Assembly: GCF_000384215.1 (NCBI RefSeq)
Contig: NZ_KB913032.1
Coordinates: forward strand, 9,447,605 to 9,511,604
Reading direction: 5' to 3'
From: Amycolatopsis alba DSM 44262
GTDB taxonomy: Bacteria > Actinomycetota > Actinomycetes > Mycobacteriales > Pseudonocardiaceae
Length of the DNA stretch: 64,000 nt
Shown: positions 8,365 through 16,663 of the stretch, piece after piece
Numbering within the stretch: position 1 is the stretch's first letter
Layout of the letters: every line of letters begins with the position of its first letter
Made by a program: the position numbers and the translations under genes
The notes under the pieces: generated by a model
What the model was told of the DNA's origin: nothing
The model's input: only the letters and a program-made list of their open reading frames with translations
Databases searched by the model: none

Positions 8365-9081
8365 GTGGCTAAGGAGAGCAAGGCGGGGAACGCGCCTAGG
8401 CGCTCGGGCAAGGTGCGCGCCTTGCCCGAGGTCTACGAGGTGGACGAGACCCTGACCGTGCGTCAGCAGCAGGTTCTCGACGTGATCAAACTGTGGGTGA
8501 GCCGGTTCGGCTACCCGCCGAGTGTGCGTGAGATCGGTGAGGCGGTCGGGCTGACCTCCACCTCGTCGGTGTCGCACCAGTTGCAGGCCCTGCAGCGCAA
8601 GGGTTATCTGCGACGCGACCCGAACCGCCCGCGTGCGGTCGGTGTGCTCGCCACGACGGACGACAACCCGATGGGCATCGAAGTCGAACAGCCGCAATCG
8701 GCCGCGAAGGCCGCGTATGTTCCGCTCGTCGGCCGGATCGCGGCCGGTGGACCGGTGCTGGCGGAGCAGGCGATCGAAGACGTCTTCCCGCTGCCGAGGG
8801 AGATCGTCGGTGAAGGTGAGCTCTTCCTGCTCAGCGTCACCGGTGACTCGATGGTCGACGCCGCCATCACCGATGGCGACTGGGTCGTCGTACGCCAGCA
8901 GCCGACGGCCGACCCCGGCGAGATCGTGGCGGCGATGATCGACGGCGAGGCGACGGTCAAGACGTTCAAGCGCAAGGACGGCCACATCTGGCTGATGCCG
9001 CACAACGAGGCGTATGAGCCCATTCCGGGTGACGACGCCACGATCCTCGGCAAGGTCGTCGCCGTACTCCGCAGGCTGTAG
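8365..9081 (+). CDS. lexA: SOS repressor LexA
   Basis: A 238-residue LexA, repressor of the DNA-damage regulon that self-cleaves when RecA filaments form. The N-terminal winged helix is at about 30-95 ([11 protein letters not shown], then [24 protein letters not shown] cut in two by the turn). The cleavage site is Ala127-Gly128 in VGRIAAGG, and the catalytic dyad is Ser162 (GDSM) and Lys199 (TVKTF). It starts with GTG, supported by AAGGAG at 8352-8357. Two SOS boxes precede it. Length is typical of high-GC actinobacterial LexA with a short N-terminal extension. Confidence 0.97.
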   Translation: MAKESKAGNAPRRSGKVRALPEVYEVDETLTVRQQQVLDVIKLWVSRFGYPPSVREIGEAVGLTSTSSVSHQLQALQRKGYLRRDPNRPRAVGVLATTDDNPMGIEVEQPQSAAKAAYVPLVGRIAAGGPVLAEQAIEDVFPLPREIVGEGELFLLSVTGDSMVDAAITDGDWVVVRQQPTADPGEIVAAMIDGEATVKTFKRKDGHIWLMPHNEAYEPIPGDDATILGKVVAVLRRL

Positions 9082-9138
9082 TCCGGAGCCGCTGTAGTCC
9101 AAGCCCTCGTAGTTCAAGCCCTCGTAGTCCAAACCGGA
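9078..9138 (+). repeat. Short tandem 15-base repeats just after lexA
   Basis: Units GTAGTCCAAGCCCTC (9094-9108), GTAGTTCAAGCCCTC (9109-9123) and the partial GTAGTCCAAACCGGA (9124-9138) follow a degenerate first unit that contains the lexA stop codon. The unit is five codons long and in frame with lexA beyond the stop. Confidence 0.7.
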
Positions 9139-9192
9139 GCGCGCCGGGATCCCAGGTCACACGAGACCAGGGTCAGGCTCGGCAAGCTTCGG

Positions 9193-10206
9193 TCAGGCGC
9201 GCCGTTTGCGGAGCTTGCCGACCAGCAGCAGGCCGCCGATCACGACGATCGCGGCGATACCGACCTGCACATAAGGGAAACCGGATCCCTGGTCCGCGCC
9301 ACCGGCCGCGGACGTCCCGCCCGATGTGCTGCCCTCGGATTTCGCCGCGTCCACGGCGAGTGCCGCCGCGCCCTTCACCGCGCGGATCTGCTCTCCGACA
9401 CCCTCTCCGCCGGACAACAAGGTCCCGTCGGGGTCGAAGGCGATCGCCTCCCCCTGTTTCTCGTTCGGCAGGGGCACGCGCACGGGTTCGCGCTGCAACG
9501 CGCTCTTCAGATCTCCGTCGGGGACGGCGTAGAGATAGGCGTCGGTGTAGGTCCGCAACGCGACCACCGAATGGTCGGCCATCGACGCCGCGCCGGTCAC
9601 CGTCATCGAGCCGATCGACCCGGCAGGCCCGCCCGGCGTAGAGGTCTCCTTGATCTGCAGCGACCCCACACTTTCCAACGGCGTCGGACCGGGGCTGGCG
9701 AGCGGTCCTGTCGGCCGGTACACCTTGGAGCTGCCGAAGAGGTCCTTGGTGATCAGGTACGGCGTGCCCGAACGGTCCATGATCAGCGCCTCGACGTCGT
9801 GCTGCCCGTCGGGATAGGTGAGCCGGTGGATCTTCGCCTCGCCCTGCGGAGTCAGTGAGATCAGCGCGACGGTGTCCCGCCGCTTGCGGTTGTCGCCGGT
9901 GTCGGACAGCCAGAAGGTGCCGTCGGCGGTGCGGGCGAGATCTTCGGGGTCGTAAGGATCCGTCGAGGACGAGATGACCTTCTGGACCTTGCAGTCGCGG
10001 CCGAGCACGAAAACCTGTGTCTTGGTGCCGCCGTCGTTGAGCGCGTACAGGTGCTCGCCGTCCGATACGAGACCCGAAAGCTCACTGAGCCGGGAATCGC
10101 CGTTGGTGCACACCGGCTGCGGGGCCGGTACTTCCTGCGCCACGGCGGGACTCGTCCCGCCGACGAACGCCCCCAGCACGACCATCGCCGCGACAATCCC
10201 CCGCAC
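9193..10206 (-). CDS. Secreted, membrane-anchored beta-propeller protein
   Basis: A 337-residue exported protein. The N-terminal signal peptide (hydrophobic core IVAAMVVLGAFVGG, then AVAQE) is followed by a propeller-like region (ALNDGG, DPEDLARTADGTFWLSDTGDN, DVEALI) resembling extracellular phytase/esterase-like WD40-type folds. A Gly/Ser-rich linker leads to a C-terminal helix (about 312-330) ending in KLRKRRA, the pattern of an anchor with a positive tail. I prefer GTG at 10206, with GGAGG five bases upstream, over an ATG 12 codons earlier. No enzyme function can be read from motifs. The gene stands alone. Confidence 0.75.
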   Translation of the reverse strand: MRGIVAAMVVLGAFVGGTSPAVAQEVPAPQPVCTNGDSRLSELSGLVSDGEHLYALNDGGTKTQVFVLGRDCKVQKVISSSTDPYDPEDLARTADGTFWLSDTGDNRKRRDTVALISLTPQGEAKIHRLTYPDGQHDVEALIMDRSGTPYLITKDLFGSSKVYRPTGPLASPGPTPLESVGSLQIKETSTPGGPAGSIGSMTVTGAASMADHSVVALRTYTDAYLYAVPDGDLKSALQREPVRVPLPNEKQGEAIAFDPDGTLLSGGEGVGEQIRAVKGAAALAVDAAKSEGSTSGGTSAAGGADQGSGFPYVQVGIAAIVVIGGLLLVGKLRKRRA

Positions 10207-10300
10207 ATCCACCTCCGTGTCGTGGAACCCCTGAAGCCCCACACTACGGAGACGTCCGGGGCGGCACGCAGTTCGGTGCGAAGCCCGAGATGAGGCGGAA

Positions 10301-10325
10301 TGTCGCGAAGGCCACTTCGGCCACT
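10301..10325. repeat. Degenerate single-arm hairpin repeat
   Basis: GTCGCGAAGGCCACTTCGG is a single decayed arm of the GAARG-CCN-CYTTC hairpin family described at 10666, without its inverted partner. Confidence 0.5.
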
Positions 10326-10353
10326 AACGACTCGTGGCTACTAGGGACGCTTG

Positions 10354-10634
10354 GGTCGGGGTGGTCGTGAGTGGCGATTCGTGTTCCAACCCGAATCGCC
10401 ACTCACGACCAGCTGTACCGACGTCTCACCGCAGCGTGACCGGCCGGACGGCTCGTGTGATCAGACGGACGACACGCGTGACTGCGTGGACGACACGATC
10501 GCGGCCGGGTGCCCGCCGTGAGTCGTCCACCTGGACACAGGTGTCGTCCAGCCGGTCACACGAAACCGCCCGCCAGTAGGTACCTGAGACACGGATGGCC
10601 CTAACCCGAAACGCCACTCACGACCACCCCGACC
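10354..10634. repeat. 281-bp element with 28-base terminal inverted repeats
   Basis: Bases 10354-10381 and 10607-10634 are inverted copies identical at 27 of 28 positions (both contain GGTCGTGAGTGGCG). The left end also forms a perfect 19-base-pair hairpin with 10392-10410. The interior (10456-10588) holds the GGACGACAC repeat shared with other gaps. No coding potential; MITE-like in form. It fills most of the 516-base gap between the propeller gene and hflX; the stretch 10207-10300 shows nothing recognisable. Confidence 0.7.
10456..10588. repeat. Dispersed GGACGACAC repeat, copy 1
   Basis: The segment starting TGTGATCAGACGGACGACA recurs at 38361, and a 31-base part (10467-10497) recurs at 63490-63520 with 28 identities. 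It has GGACGAC arms on the left and GTCGTCC arms on the right, and ends in GGTACCTGAG; copy 2 ends in GGTACCTAAG. Confidence 0.7.
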
Positions 10635-10665
10635 GGCTCAGTACCGATGCCCTTGCCCACCTGAG

Positions 10666-10719
10666 GTACATGAAGGCCCCCTTCCTTGCGCCTAACGCAA
10701 GGAAGGGGCCTTCATGTAC
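10666..10719 (-). terminator. GAAGG-CCN-CCTTC hairpin at the hflX 3' end
   Basis: A 24-base-pair stem with one bulged C (10666-10690 with 10696-10719, short loop) begins three bases beyond the hflX stop. Each arm contains a self-complementary GAAGG-CCC-CCTTC core. Position suggests a transcription terminator; sequence shows it is one of a repeat family. Confidence 0.75.
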
Positions 10720-10722
10720 TCG

Positions 10723-12156
10723 CTACAGAGCCGAACCGTCCGTCTGGAATTCGCTCAGCGCCGCGGCCAGGTCCGGCCGTCCACGGACGAGCAGCCGCGT
10801 GCCGGTCTCGACGTGCTCCTCTTCCAGCACCTCGCCGTCGGCGTGGGCGCGCGAGACGAGCTCACCCCGCGAGTACGGGATCAGCGCCTCGACCACGACC
10901 TCCGGCCGCGGCAGCCGGTCCGCGATCACCTCGGCCAGCTCCGTGATCCCGGTGCCCGCCCGTGCCGACACCTGCACCGAACCGGCCATCTGGTGCCGCA
11001 ACCGGGCCAGCGACACCTCGTCGGCGGCGTCGGCCTTGTTGATCACCAGCAGCTCCGGCGGGAGCGGCTCGGAACGGCGCTTCGTGATCTCGGCGAGCAC
11101 TTCGCGCACCGCGTTGACCTGCTCTTCCGGCGTCGGGTCGGAACCGTCGACGACGTGGACGAGCAGGTCGGCGCTAGCCGCCTCCTCCAGCGTCGAACGG
11201 AACGCGTCCACCAGCTGGTGCGGCAGGTGCCGGACGAAACCGACGGTGTCGGTCAGCGTGTAGGTGCGGCCGTCGGGGGTCTGCGCCCGGCGGGTGGTCG
11301 GATCCAGCGTGGCGAACAGCGCGTCCTCGACCAGCACCCCGGCGCCGGTCAGCGCGTTGAGCAGGCTCGACTTGCCGGCGTTGGTGTAGCCGACGATCGC
11401 GACGCTCGGCACCTCGTTGGCCACCCGGCGACCCCGTTTGGTCTCGCGGATGGTGTCCATCGCGGCGATCTCGCGGCGCAGCTTCGACACGCGCTTGTTG
11501 ATCCGCCGCCGGTCGGTTTCGAGCTTCGTCTCACCCGGACCGCGCAGACCCACACCACCGTTGGCGCCGCCCGCCCGGCCACCGGCCTGCCGGGACAGCG
11601 CCGCACCCCACCCGCGAAGCCGCGGGATCAGGTACTGCAGCTGGGCCAGTTCGACCTGGGCCTTGCCTTCCTTGGAACTGGCGTGCTGCGCGAAGATGTC
11701 GAGGATCAGGGCGGTGCGGTCGATGACCTTCACCTTGACCTTCTCCTCCAGCTGGCGCAGCTGGCCCGGCGAGAGTTCACCGTCGCAGATCACCGTGTCG
11801 GCACCGGTGGCCGCGACGATCTCGCGCAGTTCCTTGACCTTGCCCGAGCCGATGTAGGTGGCGGGATCCGGGCGGATCCGCCGCTGCACCAGGCCTTCCA
11901 GTACCTCGGAGCCCGCCGTTTCGGCGAGCCGGGCAAGTTCGGCGAGCGAGGCCTCGGACTGGAGGGCACTGCCCTCGGTCCACACACCGACCAGAACGAC
12001 GCGCTCCAGGCGCAGCTGCCGGTATTCGACCTCGGTGACATCCGCGAGTTCGGTGGACAGGCCCGCTACCCGGCGGAGCGAGGCGCGGTCCTCGAGCTCC
12101 AGTTCGCCGGTCGAAGGGTCCATGTCGTTCAGATCGTTGTGTGTCAGTTCCGTCAT
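10723..12156 (-). CDS. hflX: Ribosome-associated GTPase HflX
   Basis: A 477-residue HflX, a GTPase that splits or rescues stalled 70S ribosomes. The N-terminal HflX domain (about 50-245) includes the YIGSGKVKEL motif and the GPGETKLE/DRRRI segment. The G domain has G1 GYTNAGKSS (256-264), G3 DTVGF and G4 NKAD. A disordered Gly-rich insert (GGRAGGANGG, about 191-201) is typical of actinobacterial forms. Upstream regulator and downstream neighbours show it is transcribed alone or with little coupling. Gene order hflX-dapF-miaA parallels Mycobacterium. Confidence 0.96.
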   Translation of the reverse strand: MTELTHNDLNDMDPSTGELELEDRASLRRVAGLSTELADVTEVEYRQLRLERVVLVGVWTEGSALQSEASLAELARLAETAGSEVLEGLVQRRIRPDPATYIGSGKVKELREIVAATGADTVICDGELSPGQLRQLEEKVKVKVIDRTALILDIFAQHASSKEGKAQVELAQLQYLIPRLRGWGAALSRQAGGRAGGANGGVGLRGPGETKLETDRRRINKRVSKLRREIAAMDTIRETKRGRRVANEVPSVAIVGYTNAGKSSLLNALTGAGVLVEDALFATLDPTTRRAQTPDGRTYTLTDTVGFVRHLPHQLVDAFRSTLEEAASADLLVHVVDGSDPTPEEQVNAVREVLAEITKRRSEPLPPELLVINKADAADEVSLARLRHQMAGSVQVSARAGTGITELAEVIADRLPRPEVVVEALIPYSRGELVSRAHADGEVLEEEHVETGTRLLVRGRPDLAAALSEFQTDGSAL

Positions 12157-12199
12157 CGTGCCTCCATGGTCCCACGTTTCGGCGGCGGGACCGAATTCA

Positions 12200-12697
12200 T
12201 TACCTGCTGGGATACTTCGACAGGTAGAGGGCCGTGCGTTTCGCGGCCGGGTCGACCGGCCGGTTCATGAAGTCGTCGAGCAGCTCCATCAACCGGGTTT
12301 CGAACTCGGCGATCTGCTCGTCCGGTACCTGGACGACCATGCGCGTCTGCTGCACCTCGTCGAATCCCACATCGGCGATTTCGGCCAGATAGGCCTCGAA
12401 GATCGCCTGATCGATCCCCCTGTCGCGGGAATCAAGATGCCAGGACAACCCGGTCGAGCGATACGGAATTTCTTTCGCACCGCGCGTGCCGCGTCGCGGC
12501 GGGAGCGCTTCGAGGAACCCCGTGTCGACGAGTTTGCGCACATGGTGCAGTGTCGTCGCCGGGTCGCGATCGAGCCGTTCGGCGAGTTCCTTGTTGGTCA
12601 GCGCCTCGGAGTGGGTCAACCGGATGATGCGCAGCCTTATTCCGGAGGCCATGGCGGTGATCTCGGCCTCGGTGGCGGCGCGTCGTGGAGTGGGCAC
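12200..12697 (-). CDS. ArsR-like winged-helix transcriptional regulator
   Basis: A 165-residue regulator. Residues about 10-80 form a winged helix (IRLRIIRLTHSEALTNKELAERL, then PATTLHHVRKLVDTGFLE), closest to ArsR/MarR-type wHTH proteins. The C-terminal half (about 85-160) is a helical ligand or dimer domain with no cysteine cluster, so a metal sensor is unlikely. It is divergent from the MFS transporter 12752-14005, and a perfect palindrome lies between them, so it probably represses that exporter and itself. The ligand is unknown. Confidence 0.85.
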   Translation of the reverse strand: MPTPRRAATEAEITAMASGIRLRIIRLTHSEALTNKELAERLDRDPATTLHHVRKLVDTGFLEALPPRRGTRGAKEIPYRSTGLSWHLDSRDRGIDQAIFEAYLAEIADVGFDEVQQTRMVVQVPDEQIAEFETRLMELLDDFMNRPVDPAAKRTALYLSKYPSR

Positions 12698-12718
12698 CGC
12701 GACAGCCTAGAAGCCAAA

Positions 12719-12742
12719 AGTGATTGACAGTTTCCAATCACT
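12719..12742. promoter_or_regulatory. Palindromic operator between wHTH regulator and MFS gene
   Basis: AGTGATTG (12719-12726) and CAATCACT (12735-12742) are perfect inverted repeats with an 8-base spacer, overlapping a TTGACA hexamer (12724-12729). It is the only palindrome in the divergent gap and the likely binding site of the adjacent regulator. Confidence 0.65.
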
Positions 12743-12751
12743 CGCGCCAAG

Positions 12752-14005
12752 GTGTGCGTCGTGCGCAGAGACTCTCTCTTCTTCCACGCGGACTTCCGTC
12801 GGCTCTGGGCGGGTGACACGGCCAGCCAGGTGGGCGCCTTCGCAGGCAACACCGTGATTCCCCTGCTCGCGGCCACCGTGCTGGCCGCGACACCGTTCCA
12901 GATGGGACTACTGACCGCGGCCGAGACCATCGCGTTCCTGATCATCGGGCTGCCAGCCGGGGTGTGGGTGGACCGGATGCGACGGCGCGTGCTGATGCTG
13001 CGGGCCGACTTCGTCCGCGCGGTGCTGCTGTTCACCATCCCCCTCGCCTGGTGGGCGGGGGTGCTGTCGTTGACGCAGCTGATCGTGGTCGCCACGCTCG
13101 TCGGGGTCGCGACGGTGTTCTTCGACGTCGCCTACCAGTCGTACCTGCCGTCGCTGGTCGGCCGGGAGCATCTTCTCGAAGGCAACGCGAAACTCCAGGC
13201 CAGCCAATCGGTCGCGTTCCTGAGCGGACCGGGCATCGGCGGCGGGCTGGTACAGCTCGCGGGGGCGGCCAACGCCGTGCTGATGACCGGGCTCGGCTTC
13301 CTGACCTCCGCGTTGTGCCTGCTGCGGATCCGCACCGTCGAAGAGGTGCCCGAGCGGCATGAGGAAACGCGGCTGCTCCCCCAGATCGCCGAAGGACTGC
13401 GGTTCGTGTTCACCGACCCCGCGCTCCGCTCGATCGTCGCCTGCACCGCGACCTCCAACTTGTTCAACGGCGCCTTCACCGCGGTGGAGATCCTGTTCCT
13501 GAACCGGGAGCTGGGCCTGTCACCGGGGATCATCGGCCTCGTCCTGGCGACCGGCGGCATCGGCGGGATCGTCGGGGCGTTCTTCGCCAGGACCATCACC
13601 CGGCGGATCGGGCAGGCGCGGTCGATCTGGCTCGTCCCGCTGCTGACCTGGCCGTTCCAGCTGCTGCTCCCGCTCGCCGCGCCGGGCTGGCGGATCGTGC
13701 TGTTCCCCGCGGCGCTGGCGATCGCGGGGTTCGGGATCATCGTCTACAACGTCGCGCAGGTCTCGTACCGGCAGGCCGTCTGCCCGGACCGGCTGCTCGG
13801 CCGGATGAACGCCAGCGTGCGCTTCGTGGTCTGGGGAATGCTGCCGCTGGGCGGGCTGATCGGCGGCGTGCTGGGCGGGTCGATCGGTATCCGGGGAACG
13901 CTGTGGTTCGTCGCGGTCGGCGAAACGGCCGCGTTGCTGTGGGTCGTCTTCTCCCCGATCCGGAAGCTTCGCGACCTTCCCAAGACGCCTCTCGCGGTCG
14001 GCTAA
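12752..14005 (+). CDS. MFS transporter (drug efflux-like)
   Basis: A 417-residue major facilitator with about twelve membrane helices. The first loop after helix 2 holds the signature GVWVDRMRRR, and the N-terminus reads FFHADFRRLWAGDTASQVG as in the MFS_3/enterobactin-exporter-like drug efflux group. The start is GTG at 12752 or GTG at 12761; the second has AAGG eight bases upstream and gives MRRDSLFFHADF, so it may be the true start. Its divergent regulator and palindromic operator suggest inducible export of a toxic compound, whose identity cannot be read from sequence. Confidence 0.85.
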   Translation: MCVVRRDSLFFHADFRRLWAGDTASQVGAFAGNTVIPLLAATVLAATPFQMGLLTAAETIAFLIIGLPAGVWVDRMRRRVLMLRADFVRAVLLFTIPLAWWAGVLSLTQLIVVATLVGVATVFFDVAYQSYLPSLVGREHLLEGNAKLQASQSVAFLSGPGIGGGLVQLAGAANAVLMTGLGFLTSALCLLRIRTVEEVPERHEETRLLPQIAEGLRFVFTDPALRSIVACTATSNLFNGAFTAVEILFLNRELGLSPGIIGLVLATGGIGGIVGAFFARTITRRIGQARSIWLVPLLTWPFQLLLPLAAPGWRIVLFPAALAIAGFGIIVYNVAQVSYRQAVCPDRLLGRMNASVRFVVWGMLPLGGLIGGVLGGSIGIRGTLWFVAVGETAALLWVVFSPIRKLRDLPKTPLAVG

Positions 14006-14829
14006 GCGCCGAGCCCGGCCCACCAGGTTTCGTCGAGTTCGCCGCGGGCGACGATCTCCGCCGGTCCCGTCAGCGTGGATCCGCCGCGGCGCACCTCGAC
14101 CACCACACGGCCGCCGGGGATGTCGACGGTCGCTTCGCCGGTGTCGGTGCCCGCGAGGTGCAGGGCGGCGGCGACCGCGGCGACCGTGCCGGTGCCGCAG
14201 GACCGTGTCTCGCCGACGCCGCGTTCGTGGACGCGCATCTTCAGCGCGTTGTCGCCCAGGAGATTGATGAACTCGAGGTTCACGCCCTCCGGGAACACGT
14301 CGGAGTCGAAATCGGGCTGATCGCGCAGGTCGAGCTCGTCGACGTCGTCCTCGACGACCGACACCAGGTGCGGGTTGCCGACGTTCACCGCGACGCCGGA
14401 GAACGGCTTCCCGGCGACGACGGTGACCGAGGTGCCGGTGATCGTCGCGGGTCCCATCTGCACGGTCACCGAGCCGTCCGCGTGCATCTCGACCGGCCGG
14501 TCGCCGGCGCGGGTGCCGATGACGAAGTCGCGCTCGGCCACGAGACCGGTGTCGACCAGGTAGCGGACGAAGACCCGGACGCCGTTGCCGCACATCTCCG
14601 CGATGGATCCGTCGGCGTTGCGGTAGTCCATGAACCATTCGCCACCGGACTCCACGCCCAGCGAGGCCGACCGCACGACGCGAAGCACACCGTCGGCGCC
14701 GAGACCACGCTGGCGGTCGCACAGCGCCGCCACCCGCGCCTCGGTCAGCTCGAGGCGGCCTTCAGGGTCGGGAAGCAGCACGAAATCGTTCTGTGTGCCG
14801 TGTCCCTTAAGGAATTCGATGCCGCCCAT
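14002..14829 (-). CDS. dapF: Diaminopimelate epimerase
   Basis: A 275-residue DapF, which converts LL- to meso-diaminopimelate for lysine and peptidoglycan. The two catalytic cysteines are Cys80 in AEMCGNG and Cys211 in SCGTGT, each in its conserved context, with NPHLV (about 152-156) between the two halves. The start is taken at 14829 because further upstream codons run into miaA. It lies ten bases after miaA on the same strand, so the two are probably co-transcribed. It is convergent with the MFS gene and overlaps its end by four bases. Confidence 0.96.
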   Translation of the reverse strand: MGGIEFLKGHGTQNDFVLLPDPEGRLELTEARVAALCDRQRGLGADGVLRVVRSASLGVESGGEWFMDYRNADGSIAEMCGNGVRVFVRYLVDTGLVAERDFVIGTRAGDRPVEMHADGSVTVQMGPATITGTSVTVVAGKPFSGVAVNVGNPHLVSVVEDDVDELDLRDQPDFDSDVFPEGVNLEFINLLGDNALKMRVHERGVGETRSCGTGTVAAVAAALHLAGTDTGEATVDIPGGRVVVEVRRGGSTLTGPAEIVARGELDETWWAGLGA

Positions 14830-14839
14830 GGCGTCCAGA

Positions 14840-15742
14840 TTACTGGGCCGCCACCTCGAGGACGCGCTCGGCCAGCCGGTCCGAACCACCGTCGAACCAC
14901 TCGACGCGCTTGTCCCGCCGGAACCAGGAACGTTGCCTGCGCACGAACCTCCGGGTGGCCTGCGCGGTCGCCTCGGCGGCGGCCTGGAAGTCGCCGTCGC
15001 CGTCGAGCGCGGCGATCACCTGCTGGTAGCCCAGCGCCCTCGACGCGGTGAGCCCGTCACGGAGTCCTAGCCCCAGCAGCGTCTCGACTTCGCCGACCAG
15101 TCCGGCCTCGAACATGATCTCGACGCGGCGGTCGACGCGGGCGTCGAGTTCGGCCGGTTCGCGGTCGATGCCGATCAGGACCGTGCCGTACCGCGCGGGT
15201 CCCGGTTTCGGCAGGTTCGCCGAGAACGGTTCACCGGTGATCTCGATGACTTCCAGTGCCCGCACGATCCGGCGCGTATTGGTCGGCAGGATGGCCGTGG
15301 CGGCGATCGGGTCCAGTTCGGTGAGCCTGGCGTGCATCGCGGCGACGCCGATCTCGTCGGCTTCGGCGGTCAACCTGGTGCGCACGGCGGGATCGGTGCC
15401 GGGGAACTTGAGGTCGTCGAGCACGGCTTGGACGTAGAGGCCCGACCCGCCGGTGAGGATCGGCACACGACCGGCGCCGAGGAGCTCTTCGACGCGTTCG
15501 CGGGCGTCGCGCTGGTACGCGGCGACGGACGCCGTCTCGGTGACGTCGAGGACGTCCAGCAGGTGATGCGGCACGCCTCGCCGCTCCTCGGCGGTCGCCT
15601 TGGCCGTCCCGATGTCCATCCCGCGGTACAGCTGCAGCGCGTCGGCGTTGACCACCTCACCCCCGAGGGTGAGGGCGAGTTCGACGGCGAGCGCGGTCTT
15701 CCCGGTCGCCGTGGGACCGACGACCGCGACCGGCCTGATCAC
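14840..15742 (-). CDS. miaA: tRNA dimethylallyltransferase
   Basis: A 300-residue MiaA, which adds a dimethylallyl group to A37 of tRNAs reading UNN codons; MiaB (encoded at 19311-20792) then methylthiolates the same base. The P-loop GPTATGKT is at 9-16, followed by [17 protein letters not shown] and the [12 protein letters not shown] motif, and the [14 protein letters not shown] tail binds tRNA. It begins with GTG at 15742; the GTGA overlaps the stop of the preceding dioxygenase-like gene by four bases, so the start is well set by coupling. Confidence 0.96.
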   Translation of the reverse strand: MIRPVAVVGPTATGKTALAVELALTLGGEVVNADALQLYRGMDIGTAKATAEERRGVPHHLLDVLDVTETASVAAYQRDARERVEELLGAGRVPILTGGSGLYVQAVLDDLKFPGTDPAVRTRLTAEADEIGVAAMHARLTELDPIAATAILPTNTRRIVRALEVIEITGEPFSANLPKPGPARYGTVLIGIDREPAELDARVDRRVEIMFEAGLVGEVETLLGLGLRDGLTASRALGYQQVIAALDGDGDFQAAAEATAQATRRFVRRQRSWFRRDKRVEWFDGGSDRLAERVLEVAAQ

Positions 15743-16428
15743 GCCTGCTCCCAGACGGCGACGTGGTAGCCGACACCGAACGGCGCGGCCGAGTAGAGGA
15801 CGTCGGCGGTCCAGTCGCCGCCCGCCGCCAACCCGGCGAGAACCTGCCAGGGCGCGCGGCCGCCCGCCCCGAGTTCCACGGCGAAATCCGGATCGAGCCC
15901 GCCGAGAGAGTGCGCGTCGGCTTCGGCCAGCGCGTCGCGGACACGGTTGTCGAAGAACCCCGCCCGGTCGTCCTCGCCGCCGGGGGAACGGGGCCCATGC
16001 CTGCTCGAACCGTCGCCGAGGACGAGGACCGCGGCGGGCTCCCCCAGCCGACGGCCGAACAGTTCGCACTGGCCGGGAGGGGTCGCGGGGTCGACGAGGT
16101 GGACGCGGACGGAGGACGCGTCTGCCCGTTCGCGCAGCCATCCGGCCACGAGTGCGGGCAGCGGCAGCTCGGTTTCGGGCGCTGTCACCCGGCTGAGTGA
16201 GACGCCGAGGTCGACGCCGTACCCCCGGAAGGAACCGCTCGCGTGTTCCGGCACGGCGGGGGCGCCAGGGGCCGCGCCGACGACGACCCAGTCCGGCGAA
16301 GCACTGGTCAGGCGCCTCGCGGCGGCAAGACAGGCTTCGCGCAGCTCGGCGCACTCGTCCGCCGCTCCGGCGGCCAGTTCGGGGATGAGCAGCGGGGGTT
16401 GCGGGAGCACGGCGACACGGCGGATCAC
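15739..16428 (-). CDS. Class III extradiol dioxygenase-like protein (Rv2728c-like)
   Basis: A 229-residue soluble protein with the overall pattern of the LigB/class III extradiol dioxygenase subunit B fold: [13 protein letters not shown] at the start, VVVGAAPG near 47, [17 protein letters not shown] near 135 and [13 protein letters not shown] near 157. The protein family is conserved upstream of miaA in actinobacteria (Rv2728c position). The GDGS.RHG motif keeps a His, but the full iron triad of true dioxygenases cannot be confirmed from sequence, so activity is uncertain. It leads the unit with miaA and dapF. Confidence 0.75.
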   Translation of the reverse strand: MIRRVAVLPQPPLLIPELAAGAADECAELREACLAAARRLTSASPDWVVVGAAPGAPAVPEHASGSFRGYGVDLGVSLSRVTAPETELPLPALVAGWLRERADASSVRVHLVDPATPPGQCELFGRRLGEPAAVLVLGDGSSRHGPRSPGGEDDRAGFFDNRVRDALAEADAHSLGGLDPDFAVELGAGGRAPWQVLAGLAAGGDWTADVLYSAAPFGVGYHVAVWEQA

Positions 16429-16556
16429 GGCCGCCGACGTTACCTTCCCCGCCCTTCACCACCCGCAACCGACCGACACGGAGGGTCCACCGGAAGTAGG
16501 ATCACTGCCCTCTGGTGATTCATCTGGTTCCACGGTGGACGCTGAGCTGCTTGAAT

Positions 16557-16640
16557 GCCGCAAGGGGTTGATACCCCCGAAGCAAGACGGCAACGCATTA
16601 CCCGGCCCCGCCGCTAGGCGGGGCGCCCGCACCAGCGGGC
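16557..16640 (+). promoter_or_regulatory. Structured 5' leader upstream of the DUF349 gene
   Basis: Just upstream of the AAGGAG (16652-16657) the RNA can form three hairpins: GGGG/CCCC (16564-16567 with 16574-16577, inside a GCCG/CGGC closure), GCCCCGCC/GGCGGGGC (16605-16612 with 16617-16624, loop gcta) and GCCCGC/GCGGGC (16625-16630 with 16635-16640, loop acca). The last two are stacked without a gap. Confidence 0.55.
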
Positions 16641-16663
16641 GTACAGGCGATAAGGAGCCTGCG

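Noticed and set aside
9078..9138. CRISPR-like array from the repeats after lexA
   Set aside because: Units are 15 bases with no spacers; these are simple tandem repeats.
10354..10634. Insertion sequence with a transposase
   Set aside because: The inverted repeats are real, but the interior has no open frame long enough for a transposase, so only a MITE-like, non-autonomous element can be claimed.
16557..16640. Known riboswitch (cobalamin, SAM, c-di-AMP) upstream of the DUF349 gene
   Set aside because: None of the conserved core sequences of those classes could be matched; only generic hairpins are claimed.
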